A program made the position numbers and the translations under genes. A DNA stretch of 64,000 nucleotides from Chitinophagales bacterium (GTDB lineage Bacteria > Bacteroidota > Bacteroidia > Chitinophagales > Chitinophagaceae): positions 147,449 to 211,448 of the forward strand of contig JAFLBM010000001.1 of assembly GCA_017303455.1 (NCBI GenBank). The letters run 5' to 3'. Below are positions 1 through 7,943 of the stretch, in pieces (the first letter of the stretch is position 1; each line of letters starts with the position of its first letter). The notes beneath the pieces are model-generated. The model was given only the letters and a program-made list of their open reading frames with translations, did not search any database and was not told where the DNA came from.

Positions 1-591
1 CAGTATGGCATACGTTCTGTCTCCATGGATGACATTGCCAATCACCTGGGCATGTCAAAAAAGACCCTGTACCAGTATTATGCCGATAAGGATGAACTGG
101 TGGATGCTGTTGTGGACTCACATATTTCAGGGATACAGACAGATTGTGCAGGCTGCCAGCAAGAGGCAAAGGATGCTATTCACGAGATATTTATGATGAT
201 GGAACGGATCATGGATGAGTTTACCAATATGAACCCCATGTTGCTGCATGACCTGGAAAAATTTCATTTCCGGTCTTTTCGCCGGTTCAAAGAACATAAG
301 GATAAATTTTTGGCCAAAGTGATAAAAGACAATATTGACTGGGGTATTAAAGATGAATTATACAGACCTGATATCAATGTGGACGTAATGGTGAAGTTCA
401 GGCTGGAATCTATGATGCTGGCATTTGATGTCAGTGTTTTTCCGCCGGGAAAATATAACCTGGCTGGTGTAACCGGGGTCATTATCGAACATTTTGTATA
501 CGGGCTTGCCACTATCAAAGGACATAAACTGATTCAGAAATACAATGAACAACGAAACAAAAACCAACAACATGAAGAAACGAGGAAATAA
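1..591 (+). CDS. TetR/AcrR-family transcriptional regulator (5' end outside window)
   Basis: The frame is open from base 1, so the start codon and the first part of the DNA-binding domain lie upstream. The visible N-terminus holds the last two helices of a TetR helix-turn-helix (IANHLGMSKKTLYQYYADKDEL), followed by an all-helical ligand-binding region of about 160 residues. The 3' end overlaps the TolC gene, and adaptor and RND pump genes follow on the same strand. This arrangement is typical of a local repressor of its own efflux operon. The repressor role and any inducer are inferred; the operator would lie upstream of the window. The C-terminus is highly charged (QRNKNQQHEETRK). The family call is secure and the target is not shown by the sequence. 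Confidence 0.93.
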   Translation, partial: QYGIRSVSMDDIANHLGMSKKTLYQYYADKDELVDAVVDSHISGIQTDCAGCQQEAKDAIHEIFMMMERIMDEFTNMNPMLLHDLEKFHFRSFRRFKEHKDKFLAKVIKDNIDWGIKDELYRPDINVDVMVKFRLESMMLAFDVSVFPPGKYNLAGVTGVIIEHFVYGLATIKGHKLIQKYNEQRNKNQQHEETRK

Positions 592-1990
592 CAGGAGACG
601 TGCGGCAATCGTACTGGCTTTGTTCCCTTTCATGGCGATGGCACAGGATACAGCGAAAGTGACAAAGCATGAATTTTCCATTCAGCAGGCCATTGATTAT
701 GCCAGCAAGAATAATGTGCAGGTCAAAAATGCATTACTGGATGTAAAATACCAGGAGCAGGTGAACAGGGAAGTAACCTCCCGTGCTTACCCCGGTATTA
801 ACGCCAGCCTGGGAACAACCTATAATCCCAATGTGGCCACACAGGTGATCCCCAATTTTATTTCACCTGCTACCTACCAGGTACTGGTGGATGAAGGTGT
901 AAAAGATGGTAATGGCAATCCTATTGTAATGCCAAACGATTTTGGATTTATTGCAGCGCAGTTCGGCACTAAGTATAGCGCTACAGCAGCGATCAGCCTG
1001 AGCCAGATACTTTTTGATGGCCAGGTATTCGTAGGCTTGCAGGCCAGGGATGCCACGATGAATTTTGCCCGTAAGAATGCAGAAATCACTGAGGAAGCTG
1101 TAAGAACAAATATTTACAAGGTTTATTACCAGTTGGTGGTTAGCAAAACACAAGTAGAGCTATTAGATGCGAATATCGCTTTGCTGGAAAAGTTATTGAA
1201 AGACACAAGGATCATTTATGAGAACGGGTTTGCAGAAAAACTGGATGTTGACAAAGTAAATGTGCAGCTCACCAACCTGCAGACAGAGAAACGAAAAGTA
1301 TTGAACACGATCTCGAATGGCTACTATGGACTGAAGTTACTGATGGGTATGCCGGTCAAAGATCAGCTGGTGCTCACCGACACACTGAGTGCTGACCAGA
1401 TCAAAGAAGGCGTGCTGGAGAACAGTGCATATGATTACAAAGACCGGAAAGATTACCAGTATGCACAGATCGGCAAGCAATTGAATGAATATAATATCCG
1501 CCGCTACAAACTGAGCCAGGTACCAACCGTATCGCTTAATGGCCAGTATGCCAAGAATGCCCAGCGGAATAAATGGAATTTCTTTGGGAAGGGTGATTGG
1601 TTTACCATCTCTTCTGTCAGCCTGAATATATCAGTGCCCATTTTCAATGGTTTTTATACCAAATCAAAGATTCAGCAGGCCCGGATTGATTTACAGAAAA
1701 CCGAAAACCAGATCAGTGCCCTGGAGATTTCCATTGACCAGCAGGTGGAAACGGCAAAGAACAATTTTCGTTCTGCCATTACCAATATGGACTACCAGCA
1801 GCGAAATATGGAATTAGCTGAGAAAGTGTACCAGCAAACCAAGAAGAAATACGAAGTGGGTACGGGTTCACAAACAGAGATCAATACAGCGCAAACAGAT
1901 CTGAAAACAGCACAAACCAATTATATCACGGCCCTGTATGATGCAATCATTGCAAAGGTTGACTTTATGAAGGCAACCGGTAAATTATAA
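572..1990 (+). CDS. TolC-family outer membrane efflux protein
   Basis: Outer membrane channel of a tripartite efflux pump. A signal peptide (AAIVLALFPFMAMA, cleavage before QDTAKV) is followed by two long repeats rich in alpha-helical coiled coil, as in the outer membrane efflux protein family. The second repeat has the usual pattern near QTKKKYEVGTGSQTEINTAQ, just before the C-terminal helix. Length (about 472 residues) is normal. I chose the ATG at 572, directly before the basic and hydrophobic signal sequence. An in-frame ATG at 545 would add nine hydrophilic residues. Both starts overlap the end of the TetR gene, so the two genes are probably translationally coupled. The adaptor gene begins 21 bases downstream. 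Confidence 0.93.
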   Translation: MKKRGNNRRRAAIVLALFPFMAMAQDTAKVTKHEFSIQQAIDYASKNNVQVKNALLDVKYQEQVNREVTSRAYPGINASLGTTYNPNVATQVIPNFISPATYQVLVDEGVKDGNGNPIVMPNDFGFIAAQFGTKYSATAAISLSQILFDGQVFVGLQARDATMNFARKNAEITEEAVRTNIYKVYYQLVVSKTQVELLDANIALLEKLLKDTRIIYENGFAEKLDVDKVNVQLTNLQTEKRKVLNTISNGYYGLKLLMGMPVKDQLVLTDTLSADQIKEGVLENSAYDYKDRKDYQYAQIGKQLNEYNIRRYKLSQVPTVSLNGQYAKNAQRNKWNFFGKGDWFTISSVSLNISVPIFNGFYTKSKIQQARIDLQKTENQISALEISIDQQVETAKNNFRSAITNMDYQQRNMELAEKVYQQTKKKYEVGTGSQTEINTAQTDLKTAQTNYITALYDAIIAKVDFMKATGKL

Positions 1991-2011
1991 TCAACACCAA
2001 AATCAACGACC

Positions 2012-3244
2012 ATGACTCTTAAAATAAATTATATGCAACAGGTTTGGAAATTCTCTTTCGCAGTAGCCTTATCAGCTTTGCTGGTAGCCTGTGGCAGTAC
2101 TGCGGCTAAAGACAAAAAAGGTGAAATAACCGATATAAAATCAAAGCTTGAGAAGCTGAAAAAAGACAAGACTGGCCTGGATACAGAAATACGCCAGTTG
2201 GAGGAGCAGCTCGCAAAAGCAGATCCGGATGCTGTGTCCGTAAAAAAATTGATCTCTGTTGATACATTGCGGATACAGGACTTTGCTCATTACATTGACC
2301 TGCAGGGAAAAATATCAAGCAGTGGTATTGGTTATGTGGCACCGAAAGGTGGCGGTGGAGTGATCAGGGCTATCTATGTGAAAGTAGGAGACAGGGTTTC
2401 TTCCGGTCAGTTGGTGGTAAAGCTGGATGATGCGATGCAACGACAAGCATTGATCGGGGCACAGCAGGCCACCGGCCAATTGAAAGCAAGACTGGCGCAG
2501 GCACAAACGATCTATGAACGTTACCAGAACCTCTGGAAACAAAATATAGGTGCGGAAATAAATGTCGTGAATGCCAAAGCCGATGTGGATGCATTGACTG
2601 CACAATTACGTTCCGCAGAATCGAGTGTGGCACAAGCCGCAGAAGCATTGGATATGACGAATGTAAGAGCGGGTATGAGCGGTGCAGTGGAAGAAGTGAA
2701 TGTAAGAGTGGGAGAATTTTTTAGTGGGGCTACCCAACAGGGAGGGCAGATTGTAATTGTAAATGCAGGATCACTTAAAGCGGAAGTGCCCGTACCGGAT
2801 ACTTATGTGGCAAAGGTTAAAAAAGGAGATAAAGTACTGATTGCTGTTCCGGAAACAGGGAAAGCTCCATTCGAATCAACGATCAGCGTAGTAGGTGCAT
2901 CCATCAATGCAACGACCCGTTCTTTTATCACAGAAGCAAAAGTTCCCAATGATCCATTGCTGAAACCTAATCAAACTGCTGTGATGAAAATCCTGGATTA
3001 CCAGGCGAAGGGAGCAGTGGCGGTTCCTATCAACGTGGTACAATCAGATGAAAAAGGGAAATACGTGTATGTAATGGAAAAAGCAGGTGATAAAATGGTG
3101 GCGCGGAAAAAAACTGTGATTGCCGGCGAAGCGTATAATGGCTTGATGGAAATTAAAAGCGGCCTTACTGGCGGAGAACTGATTATCACGGAAGGTTACC
3201 AGACCGTGTATGATGGACAGGTAGTAACAACCGGGAATAACTAA
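2012..3244 (+). CDS. RND efflux periplasmic adaptor (HlyD/AcrA family), lipoprotein
   Basis: Membrane-fusion protein that links the inner membrane pump to TolC. The N-terminus is a lipoprotein signal (LSALLVAC, lipidated Cys about residue 27 from this start). A short charged coiled coil (residues about 40-70) follows. Next come a lipoyl-like half-motif (IRAIYVKVGDRVSSGQLVVKL), the alpha-helical hairpin, the second lipoyl half (SGAVEEVNVRVGEFF) and beta-barrel/membrane-proximal domains. An internal ATG at 2033 would give a shorter and more standard signal peptide. The gene sits between TolC and the RND pump, so it belongs to the same efflux operon. Substrate specificity cannot be read from the sequence. 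Confidence 0.93.
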   Translation: MTLKINYMQQVWKFSFAVALSALLVACGSTAAKDKKGEITDIKSKLEKLKKDKTGLDTEIRQLEEQLAKADPDAVSVKKLISVDTLRIQDFAHYIDLQGKISSSGIGYVAPKGGGGVIRAIYVKVGDRVSSGQLVVKLDDAMQRQALIGAQQATGQLKARLAQAQTIYERYQNLWKQNIGAEINVVNAKADVDALTAQLRSAESSVAQAAEALDMTNVRAGMSGAVEEVNVRVGEFFSGATQQGGQIVIVNAGSLKAEVPVPDTYVAKVKKGDKVLIAVPETGKAPFESTISVVGASINATTRSFITEAKVPNDPLLKPNQTAVMKILDYQAKGAVAVPINVVQSDEKGKYVYVMEKAGDKMVARKKTVIAGEAYNGLMEIKSGLTGGELIITEGYQTVYDGQVVTTGNN

Positions 3245-3287
3245 CCAGTACTTTTCGGAATTGAATACAGGTAAAGTGATACGGATA

Positions 3288-3341
3288 ATGATCCGCAGGT
3301 GGGGATCATCATAACAGCAGAAATGCTGTTTGTAAACAAAT
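3288..3341 (+). other. Intercistronic hairpins in the efflux operon
   Basis: The 118-base gap between adaptor and pump holds ATGATCC (3288-3294) pairing with GGATCAT (3303-3309), then AACAGC (3313-3318) pairing with GCTGTT (3325-3330), then TTTGT-aa-ACAAA (3329-3341). None has a T-run, so these look like mRNA structures affecting stability or coupling rather than terminators. Function is inferred. Confidence 0.4.
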
Positions 3342-3362
3342 CAACTGACGACAAAAATTTTT

Positions 3363-6300
3363 ATGATGAATATTCTTGAAGGAGTGGCAGCCAAATTCAA
3401 ACAGTTCAGGCCAACCAGCTGGGCGATTGATAACAGGACTGCTGTTTATATCATTGCGATCCTTATATCGTTATATGGATTATTGAAGTTCAACAGTATG
3501 CCGAAGGAGCAGTTCCCGGATATTGTAGTACCTACTATTTCTGTGGCTACCGTATTTGTTGGTAATTCGCCAAAGGATATTGAAAACCTGGTGACAAGAC
3601 CTATTGAAAAGCAGCTGAAGGGCATTAGTGGTGCCAAAGTAATAAAAATACAAAGTACCTCCCAGACAGATTACAGCCTTATTGTAGTGGAGTTTGATAC
3701 GGACGTAAAGACCGATATCGCCAAGCAAAAAGTAAAAGATGCGATTGATAAGGCCAAGACCGATCTGCCAACAGACCTGACATCGCAGCCCGATGTACAG
3801 GAATTCGCCTTCAGCGAAATGCCGATCATGTTTGTGAATGTGAGTGGTGATTATGACGGTATCAAGCTGAAAGAGTATGCCGATAAAATGCAGGATCGTT
3901 TTGAAAGTCTCACTGAAATAACCAGGGCTGAAATTGTGGGAGCACCGGAAAGAGAGATACAGGTGAATGTTGATCCGTATAAAATGACGGCAGCCCGTGT
4001 AAGTTTTACCGACATTGAAAATGCGATCAGCCGGGAGAATAATGATATTACCGGCGGTTTGATTGAAGAAGGAAATATGAAAAGGACCCTGCGGGTGAAA
4101 GGACAGTTTGCCAGTGTTACAGATATGCAGAATATTATTGTCCGCAGCAGTGCACAAGGCGCTTCTGTTTACCTGCGGGATATAGCTGAATTGAAAGATA
4201 CCATTAAGGAAAAAGACAGTTATGCCCGGCTGGATGGCAAAAATGTGGTTACCCTTAATATCGTTAAAAGGGCAGGGGAAAACCTGATCGATTGTGCCGA
4301 TAAAGTGAAAGCGGCTGTGGCAGATATGCAGGCAAAGGAAGAATTGCCCAAAGACCTGCGGGTAGAGTTTACCGGTGATCAGAGTAAACAAACAAAGACT
4401 TCTTTTAACGAACTGATCAATACGATCATTATCGGGTTTATACTGGTATTGATCATCCTGATGTTCTTTATGGGTGTTACAAATGCTTTCTTTGTGGCAT
4501 TGAGTGTTCCGCTGAGCGTTTTTGTAGCTTTTTTATTCCTGCCGATAGCTGATGGAATCATTGGCACCAGTGTCACCCTGAATTTTATTGTACTCTTTGC
4601 ATTGCTCTTTGGCTTAGGTATAATCGTGGATGATGCCATTGTGGTGATTGAGAACACCCACCGTATTTATAATAACGGCAAAGTGCCTATTGTACGAAGT
4701 GCTAAGGAAGCCGCCGGGGAGGTCTTTATTCCTGTATTAGCCGGTACAGCTACGACACTGGCACCGTTCTTTCCACTCTTGTTCTGGAAAGGACTGATCG
4801 GGAAGTTTATGATCTACCTGCCAACCATGCTGATCCTTACGCTGGCAGCATCTTTAATTGTAGCATTTTTTTTCAACCCGGTGTTTGCAGTAAGTTTTAT
4901 GAAGCCGGAAGGGAAAGAATTTGAAAAACCCAAGAAGGCAGTTTTCAGAAATAAATGGTTCATCATTTTTGCGGTGGCCGGTGTTTTATTACATCTGTCC
5001 GGAATGCACGGTATTGCGAATTTCCTGTTGTTAATGGCAATACTGATGGTGTTCAATGCCTATGTCCTGAATGATGTGATCCACGTTTTCCAGCAAAAGG
5101 TATTACCCGGACTGATGAACAGGTATGAGAAAATGCTGCGCTGGATATTACAGGGCTGGCGTCCGGTATGGGCATTTATTTCATTGTTCGGCATATTTGC
5201 TTTGTCTCTTGGTTTACTAATGGCTAGTATAGGAATCGGGAGAACAAAATCTACTTTCTTCCCCAGCGGTGATCCCAATTTTGTATATGTGTACCTGAAG
5301 ATGCCGGTAGGAACACATGCCAGACATACAGACAGTGTATTGCATATCCTTGAACACCGGGTGGAAAAAGTGTTGGAAAAGGAGAAACCAGGTGTTCCCG
5401 GAGGTATTGTGGAGAGCATTATTACTAATGTAGCGGTGAGTGCCAATAACCCGAGAGATAATAACAGGAGTGTACAGTCCAACCTCGGCCGTATACAGAT
5501 ATCGTTTGTTGAATTTGAGAAAAGACATGGTAAGAGCACATTACCATATAAAGAAGAGATCAGGAAAGTGGTGCAGGGAATACCGGGTACCAGTGTGGAA
5601 GTGGCACAGGAAGATGGAGGCCCGCCCACAGACCCGCCCGTGAATATTGAAATCGTCGGGGATAATTTTGAAAATATCTCTGCCGTAGCATCTAATCTGT
5701 ATAATTACCTGGATACAAACCGGGTGGATGGTATAGAGAATTTACAGCCGGATATTGACCTGAGCAACCCGGAGATCAGCATTATTGTTGACAGGGAAAG
5801 GGCCATGCTTGAAGGCATATCTACCGGCCAGGTGGGTATGGAGATCCGCACCGCTGTATTCGGAAAGGAAGTAAGCAAGATCAAAGATGGTGAAGACGAA
5901 TACAAAATACAATTGCGGTATAAAGAACTGCTGCGTAACAATATCACCGATCTCATGAATATGCGGATCACATTCATGGATATGAATACCATGCAGGTGA
6001 AATCAATTCCTTTGAGCTCTGTAGCTAAAGTTGATTACACGAATACAACCGGTGCGGTAAAGAGAAAGAATGTAAAAAGAACGATCCAGTTGCAGAGTAA
6101 TGTGCTTGACCCTACCATGGTGGGTCCGATTAATGCAGAGCTGCAAACAAAGATCAATGATTTCAAAAGTAAGGTGAAGATACCTTCGGATGTTACTATT
6201 AAATTGAGCGGCCAAAGCGAACAGGAGCAGGAAACCAATGAGTTCTTGTTACTCGCTTTTGGTATTGCAATCGGCTTGATATTCCTGATACTGGTGTTGC

Positions 6301-6947
6301 AGTTCAATAGTATGAGCAAGCCGTTTATTGTGGTGACTGAAATATTCTTCTCCGTAATAGGTGTGCTGCTTGGATATGCTTTGACGGGTATGACCATTGC
6401 CACGATCATGCTGTTGGTGGGTATTGTGGGCCTGGCAGGTATCGTAATTAAGAATGGTATCCTTATCATAGAATTCACCGATGAATTGCGAGGCCGGGGT
6501 TACAGAACGAGGGAAGCCGCCGTACAAGCGGGTAAAATCAGGATCATACCGGTATTACTGACAGCGGTGGCTACCATATTAGGCTTGTTACCATTGGCCA
6601 TCGGGTTCAATATTGATTTTGCCGGCTTGTTTCAGCACCTGCGGCCGAATATCTTCTTTGGTGGCGACAGTGTGGTGTTCTGGGGGCCCCTGAGCTGGAC
6701 GATCATTTTTGGTTTGATCTTCTCCTTCTTCCTGACGCTGGTCATGGTGCCGAGTATGTACCTGATCGCTGAACGGCTGAAGAGACCGATGGGAAAATTT
6801 TACGGAACCAAATTCATCGCCTTGTTAGGTTTTGCCGGTCCGTTCTTTTTCATTTTTGTAGGAATCATGTATCTGGTAAGAAAATTGCAGGGTAGGCCTG
6901 TCTGGATGGGTGTTCCCCGCAAAACAAGAACGTTAAGAAAGGTATAA
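3363..6947 (+). CDS. RND-family multidrug efflux permease (AcrB-like)
   Basis: Proton-driven inner membrane pump of the tripartite system. TM1 lies near residues 28-45, followed by the first large periplasmic porter loop. The TM2-6 block has the RND motif GLGIIVDDAIVVIENTHRIY, in which the two Asp belong to the proton relay. A second porter loop and the TM8-12 block (GIVGLAGIVIKNGILIIEF) follow. At 1194 residues it is roughly 150 longer than AcrB. The extra length is mainly an added hydrophobic stretch between TM6 and TM7 (about residues 530-580), an insert before TM12 (LFQHLRPNIFFGGDS), and an extra C-terminal hydrophobic helix (FIALLGFAGPFFFIFVGIMYL). It is the last gene of the operon, and a hairpin with T-run follows. 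Confidence 0.94.
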   Translation: MMNILEGVAAKFKQFRPTSWAIDNRTAVYIIAILISLYGLLKFNSMPKEQFPDIVVPTISVATVFVGNSPKDIENLVTRPIEKQLKGISGAKVIKIQSTSQTDYSLIVVEFDTDVKTDIAKQKVKDAIDKAKTDLPTDLTSQPDVQEFAFSEMPIMFVNVSGDYDGIKLKEYADKMQDRFESLTEITRAEIVGAPEREIQVNVDPYKMTAARVSFTDIENAISRENNDITGGLIEEGNMKRTLRVKGQFASVTDMQNIIVRSSAQGASVYLRDIAELKDTIKEKDSYARLDGKNVVTLNIVKRAGENLIDCADKVKAAVADMQAKEELPKDLRVEFTGDQSKQTKTSFNELINTIIIGFILVLIILMFFMGVTNAFFVALSVPLSVFVAFLFLPIADGIIGTSVTLNFIVLFALLFGLGIIVDDAIVVIENTHRIYNNGKVPIVRSAKEAAGEVFIPVLAGTATTLAPFFPLLFWKGLIGKFMIYLPTMLILTLAASLIVAFFFNPVFAVSFMKPEGKEFEKPKKAVFRNKWFIIFAVAGVLLHLSGMHGIANFLLLMAILMVFNAYVLNDVIHVFQQKVLPGLMNRYEKMLRWILQGWRPVWAFISLFGIFALSLGLLMASIGIGRTKSTFFPSGDPNFVYVYLKMPVGTHARHTDSVLHILEHRVEKVLEKEKPGVPGGIVESIITNVAVSANNPRDNNRSVQSNLGRIQISFVEFEKRHGKSTLPYKEEIRKVVQGIPGTSVEVAQEDGGPPTDPPVNIEIVGDNFENISAVASNLYNYLDTNRVDGIENLQPDIDLSNPEISIIVDRERAMLEGISTGQVGMEIRTAVFGKEVSKIKDGEDEYKIQLRYKELLRNNITDLMNMRITFMDMNTMQVKSIPLSSVAKVDYTNTTGAVKRKNVKRTIQLQSNVLDPTMVGPINAELQTKINDFKSKVKIPSDVTIKLSGQSEQEQETNEFLLLAFGIAIGLIFLILVLQFNSMSKPFIVVTEIFFSVIGVLLGYALTGMTIATIMLLVGIVGLAGIVIKNGILIIEFTDELRGRGYRTREAAVQAGKIRIIPVLLTAVATILGLLPLAIGFNIDFAGLFQHLRPNIFFGGDSVVFWGPLSWTIIFGLIFSFFLTLVMVPSMYLIAERLKRPMGKFYGTKFIALLGFAGPFFFIFVGIMYLVRKLQGRPVWMGVPRKTRTLRKV

Positions 6948-6960
6948 TTAAATGACCGTT

Positions 6961-7041
6961 ATCCCGCAAAGCCATGAGATACAGGGAGAAAAATCGATAG
7001 AGCTTCGTCTTGTATATTAGTGGCTTTGCGGGATTTTTTTA
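6961..7041 (+). terminator. Terminator after the efflux operon
   Basis: Bases 6961-6974 (ATCCCGCAAAGCCA) are the exact inverted complement of 7021-7034 and are followed by a T-run. The 14-bp stem is perfect, but the 46-nt loop is unusually long. Confidence 0.7.
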
Positions 7042-7108
7042 TGCAGCATTATTGAATACCCGGTTGTCTTATCGATGCAACCATTGTTTTTATAAAGGAA
7101 TATTGAAT

Positions 7109-7139
7109 AAAAGGGCAACTCACATGAGTCGCCCTTTTT
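7109..7139 (-). terminator. Rho-independent terminator, bidirectional
   Basis: The stem is AAAAGGGC-x-ACTCA around a two-base loop, with A-run on one side and T-run on the other. It lies just past the stop of the minus-strand gene that ends at 7165 and would work in both directions. Confidence 0.8.
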
Positions 7140-7164
7140 GCTATAAACCTTAACCAAAATACGT

Positions 7165-7578
7165 TCAGGCTGCTTTTGCCCTTCCCTTATTACCATTGTA
7201 GAAAACCAGGTCCACATCAATACGGTTCAGTTTCCTGTCGCGGATAGAAATATAGGCTCTCATTTTTTCAGCACTGGGCTGAATTTCCAGCATACTGCTG
7301 ATCATTTCAGGGCAGGAACATTGAATGGTTTCCTTTACCCGCAGGAAGATGATATCACTGATCTTTTGTGCCGAAATTTTGATACAATCATTTTCTGTAT
7401 GCAGTACTGCTTTTTTAAGCATGTTGCTGAATACATCAGTCAGCATTTCACTGTTGGTATTTACGTTGATATCGGGGTTGATATCGTTGATAAAGAAACT
7501 TCCCCGGTTGACGGCAAGCGGCAACATCTCTTTCACAACACTGTTCACAAGTTCTCTTAATGAATGGGTGGTTTGCAT
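7165..7578 (-). CDS. Small protein resembling an isolated, degenerate histidine-kinase ATPase domain
   Basis: 137 residues with no signal peptide or membrane helix. The order of elements follows the first half of an HATPase_c domain: LRELVNSVVKEMLPLA, then strands FFINDINPDINVNTN, then an N-box-like helix (EMLTDVFSNMLKKAVLHT), then KISAQKISDIIFLRV. The first N-box Asn is present, but the usual second Asn is Lys. The G-boxes that hold ATP are not evident; the segment after the N-box is instead CSCPEMISSMLEIQPSAEKMRAYISIRD. There is no H-box. Catalysis is therefore unlikely, and a scaffold, anti-kinase or nucleotide-sensing role is a guess. It stands alone between two terminators, with a perfect 15-bp hairpin in its leader. 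The ATPase-like reading is inference. Confidence 0.75.
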   Translation of the reverse strand: MQTTHSLRELVNSVVKEMLPLAVNRGSFFINDINPDINVNTNSEMLTDVFSNMLKKAVLHTENDCIKISAQKISDIIFLRVKETIQCSCPEMISSMLEIQPSAEKMRAYISIRDRKLNRIDVDLVFYNGNKGRAKAA

Positions 7579-7627
7579 AGGACTCAGTTATTGTTTGTCA
7601 TAATAATAATCACTTCAGGGTTTTTAT

Positions 7628-7665
7628 GATTTCTCCGCCTGCTTAACTGCGCAGGCGGAGAAATC
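7628..7665. repeat. Perfect 15-bp inverted repeat in the leader of the ATPase-like gene
   Basis: GATTTCTCCGCCTGC (7628-7642) is exactly complementary to 7651-7665 across an eight-base loop. No T-run follows on either strand, so it is not a standard terminator. It lies about 50 bases upstream of the minus-strand start at 7578. It could be a dispersed palindromic repeat or an mRNA structure. Confidence 0.7.
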
Positions 7666-7893
7666 AAATTTCATTGTACCCGGATGTTGTTGTTATTTTT
7701 TCAAGGAGTTGGAGTTATTACCGGGGTTATTCACAGGTCTCAATCACTATATTGATCTTGAGTAATATCTCTTTCGCAGAACAAAGGAACGATAAACAGT
7801 AACCGGATAAAATAGTGCATCAGCTTATAAAGGAGTAATTGTTTTGTAGCCCAGGGTGTAGAATTTGCACTACATAGAACTACTCATCCGGGC

Positions 7894-7925
7894 AAAAAAA
7901 AACCGCTTTAAGAGCGGCTTTTCTT
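7894..7925 (-). terminator. Terminator of the M16 peptidase gene
   Basis: On the minus strand, AAAAGCCGCTCTTAAAGCGG is followed by nine T. It begins about 20 bases past the stop codon. Confidence 0.88.
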
Positions 7926-7943
7926 TATAATAACCCGGGAAGA

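Larger units (their letters stand above)
7579..7943. other. 365-base intergenic region
   Basis: Separates two minus-strand genes. It holds the 15-bp inverted repeat at 7628-7665, a short repeat TGTAG/CTACA near 7858-7876, and the terminator of the M16 peptidase at 7894-7925. I see no convincing ORF or TAnnTTTG promoter in it. Confidence 0.6.

Noticed and set aside
545-571. Upstream ATG for the TolC gene
   Set aside because: Adds only hydrophilic residues before the signal peptide and lengthens the overlap with the TetR gene; kept only as an alternative.
3480-4391. 303-codon open frame on the minus strand inside the RND pump gene
   Set aside because: It is antisense to a strongly conserved coding frame, has no family motif, and its composition follows from the codon bias of the pump gene.
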